From positions 1 through 7,756 of the forward strand of contig JAQGOD010000419.1 in the NCBI GenBank assembly GCA_028293775.1: a DNA stretch of 7,756 nt, given 5' to 3'. A model generated the notes under the pieces. That model was not told the origin of the DNA and did no database searches. It worked only from the letters and a program-made list of their open reading frames with translations. This document shows positions 5,920 to 7,756 of this stretch, piece after piece. The stretch's first letter is position 1, and each line of letters begins with the position of its first letter. This DNA is from Gammaproteobacteria bacterium. GTDB taxonomy: Bacteria > Pseudomonadota > Gammaproteobacteria > Steroidobacterales > Steroidobacteraceae. Both the position numbers and the translations under genes were made by a program.

Positions 5920-7756
5920 ATGAACCCGTCAATGACCCAAACCGGTCGCGCCCTTGCCGCGCGCGAATTTCTCGGTGCAGCCGTGCTGCTGCTCGCAAGC
6001 GCGTTGGTAGGCTGCAGCGGCAACGCTGACCCGCCGCAGCCGGCAGCATCCGCCATCATTGTGCCTCCAGTCGTTAAAGCGCCGCTCGTGACGACCTCTC
6101 CGGCCGATCAAACAGTGCAATCCGGGCAGGCGGCCACGTTTTCGGTGGTTGCGTCGGGCACGGCGCCCTTGTCGTACCAGTGGCAGCGCAATGGCACGGT
6201 GATCGCCGGCGCGACCGGCGCCAGCTATACGACCCCCGCGACTGTCGCCGCAGACAACTCGGCGCTGTTCACCGTCGTGGTTTCGAACGCCGTCGGCAGT
6301 GTTACCAGCGGCGCCGCGACTCTGACGGTCATCACCCCCGTGACCCTGACCATTACGCAGCAGCCTGCGGATACGAGCGTGGTCGCCGGTGCGGCGGCCT
6401 CGTTCACAGTGGCCGCGAGCTGCAGCTCGGGGACGCTAGGAATACAGTGGCAACGCAGTCCCGACGGTGTCACGTGGACCGATATAGCCGGCGCCACCGC
6501 GCCAACCTTCAGCGTAGTGACCGTGACCGGCGATAGCGGTGCGCAATTTCGCGCCAATCTCGATTGCAGCGGAAAGAGCCCCGCGACGAGCACGGCCGCT
6601 ACGCTCACTGTGACGACGGCGAGCCCCGGCACGCTTAATCTCAGCCTGCTGCCCATCGTTGGTCTGAGAGATCAGGCTGACATCAGTCAATCGACCGCCA
6701 TCGATCAGGATCCAGGGAACAGCTTTACCTTCATTTCGAGTAATCGCGTCCAGCGACTCAGCGCCGATCTCACCACCGTGACGCCTGTTGCCGGTGGGCA
6801 ATTCTCGGGGTCCGCCGACGGTGCTGCGGCGAACGCGTCTTTCAATCAGCCACAAGGGCTCACACAGGACGCGGTGGGCAACATCTATATCGCAGACACT
6901 GCCAACCAAACAATCCGGCGCATCGCCGCCGACGGCACGGTTACTACCTTGGCGGGTCTCGCCGGCTCGAGCGGCTCGGCCGACGGTACGGGAAATGTCG
7001 CGCGCTTCAATCAACCGCGTGGCATCGCCATCGGCCCGGACGGGGACCTTTACGTTGCCGACAATTCGAATCACCTGATTCGCCGCGTCACTACGGCCGG
7101 CGTCGTGACCACTTATGCGGGCAGCACCATAGGCTACGCCGACGGCGTGCCGTCGGCGGCGAAGTTTCAATTTCCTTCGGGCGTGGCGGTAGCCGCCAAC
7201 GGAGATGTGCTGGTCTCCGATTCGTCGAACAACCGCATCAGACGTATCGTGCGCAGCGGCAATGTTGCCGGCACCGTGCAAACCCTGGCCGGCGACGGGA
7301 CCTACAGCGCGACCGACGCCGACGGCTTGGGCACCGCCGCAGCCATCGGACTCCCCAATGGCATGGTTCTGCGCGGAAATACGCTCACGGTGCGCGACGG
7401 CTTAGGTCTGCTGCGCCAGATCGATTTGACGACTGCGGCGGTCACGACCTTGACCGGTTCGCGTGTCTTGGGTGAAGGCTTTGCCGACGGGGACACATCG
7501 ACGGCGCGGATCCGCGACCTGGGCGTTGGCCTCACGGCCGCACCGAATGGCGGGTTCATGCTTGCCGATGATCTGGCACTGCGTTCGGTCAGCGCTGCCG
7601 GCGTCGTGCACACCATCGCCTCGCACGCAGCTGCCCACGTGACGCCCGCCGGCGTGGGTACGCTGGACCAGATGCCGTTCTCCTTGGCGCTGAATGATCC
7701 GCAGGGTCTGACCGTCGATCCGGCAGGCAACGTGGTGGTCGCCGATCAGGCAACGG
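5920..7756 (+). CDS. Ig-like/NHL-repeat lipoprotein (3' end outside window)
   Basis: The frame is open from ATG 5920 to the window edge (612 codons, no stop). A leader with Arg residues and AAVLLLASALVGC gives a lipobox (LVGC, Cys32), so this is a predicted lipoprotein with a Pro/Ala-rich tether. Residues ~56-138 and ~142-232 are two Ig-like domains ('SYQWQRNG..IAGATGASY', 'IQWQRSPDGVTWTDIAGAT'); C168 and C216 in the second could form its disulfide. From ~270 comes a beta-propeller of NHL-type repeats of about 50 aa: 'G.ADG....A.F..P.G......G...VADN.N..IRR....G.VTT.AG' at 297-346, 352-401 and 405-458, degenerate copies at ~466-513 and ~518-568, and a restored one starting near 592 at the edge. 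NHL propellers usually bind proteins, glycans or RNA; in an exported lipoprotein, binding or a structural role is more likely than catalysis. Partner of the barrel protein upstream. Ligand unknown. Confidence 0.88.
   Translation, partial: MNPSMTQTGRALAAREFLGAAVLLLASALVGCSGNADPPQPAASAIIVPPVVKAPLVTTSPADQTVQSGQAATFSVVASGTAPLSYQWQRNGTVIAGATGASYTTPATVAADNSALFTVVVSNAVGSVTSGAATLTVITPVTLTITQQPADTSVVAGAAASFTVAASCSSGTLGIQWQRSPDGVTWTDIAGATAPTFSVVTVTGDSGAQFRANLDCSGKSPATSTAATLTVTTASPGTLNLSLLPIVGLRDQADISQSTAIDQDPGNSFTFISSNRVQRLSADLTTVTPVAGGQFSGSADGAAANASFNQPQGLTQDAVGNIYIADTANQTIRRIAADGTVTTLAGLAGSSGSADGTGNVARFNQPRGIAIGPDGDLYVADNSNHLIRRVTTAGVVTTYAGSTIGYADGVPSAAKFQFPSGVAVAANGDVLVSDSSNNRIRRIVRSGNVAGTVQTLAGDGTYSATDADGLGTAAAIGLPNGMVLRGNTLTVRDGLGLLRQIDLTTAAVTTLTGSRVLGEGFADGDTSTARIRDLGVGLTAAPNGGFMLADDLALRSVSAAGVVHTIASHAAAHVTPAGVGTLDQMPFSLALNDPQGLTVDPAGNVVVADQAT

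Noticed and set aside
6796..7260. DNA direct repeats, considered as a tandem-repeat array or CRISPR
   Set aside because: The roughly 165-bp periodicity is explained by the protein-level NHL repeats; the DNA copies are diverged and have no repeat-spacer structure.
6436..7281. 281-codon open frame on the minus strand
   Set aside because: It lies wholly antisense to the Ig/NHL lipoprotein, whose frame has a lipobox, good Shine-Dalgarno and clear repeats. The antisense translation is Arg/Gly/Ala-rich with no recognisable domain, as expected of the shadow of a GC-rich repeated gene.

Overview
The window is high-GC bacterial chromosome, dense in genes and with no mobile element, tRNA or rRNA that I can see. 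It suggests a Gram-negative proteobacterium: there is an outer-membrane beta-barrel, a lipobox lipoprotein, a periplasmic PQQ dehydrogenase with its own cytochrome c domain, and an UrcA-family small exported protein. UrcA proteins are known mainly from Alphaproteobacteria and some Gammaproteobacteria such as the Steroidobacter/Xanthomonadales groups. The lineage is an inference; I cannot fix the genus.

Layout, left to right: (1) the last 40 codons of a BON-domain protein on the + strand. (2) A converging minus-strand pair, a small exported UrcA-family protein followed 35 bp downstream by a PhzF-family isomerase, probably one operon. A strong 9-bp-stem hairpin lies between the BON gene and phzF. 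(3) Divergent from that pair, a + strand MocR-type regulator (GntR-like winged helix fused to a PLP-binding aminotransferase fold), with an inverted AGTAC repeat just before its start codon. (4) Convergent with the regulator, and separated from it by only 6 bp, a minus-strand quinohaemoprotein: PQQ propeller plus C-terminal CxxCH cytochrome c domain. (5) Divergent from that, a + strand pair: a 199-aa outer-membrane beta-barrel protein and, 10 bp later with its Shine-Dalgarno overlapping the barrel gene's stop codon, a large lipoprotein with two Ig-like domains and NHL repeats that runs off the right edge.

How the genes may work together: the MocR regulator is placed to control the divergent urcA-like/phzF pair and itself, as MocR proteins commonly do, but its effector and the PhzF substrate are unknown and no phenazine pathway genes are present. 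The PQQ enzyme would oxidise an alcohol (or similar) in the periplasm and pass electrons through its own haem. Its WDYD motif carries the extra Asp associated with lanthanide use in XoxF-like enzymes, and its leader contains a possible lipobox. The barrel and Ig/NHL lipoprotein look like an envelope or surface pair. No known secretion, defence or mobile system is complete here. The least ordinary items are the PQQ enzyme's metal-site signature and possible lipid anchor, and the barrel/NHL-lipoprotein unit.
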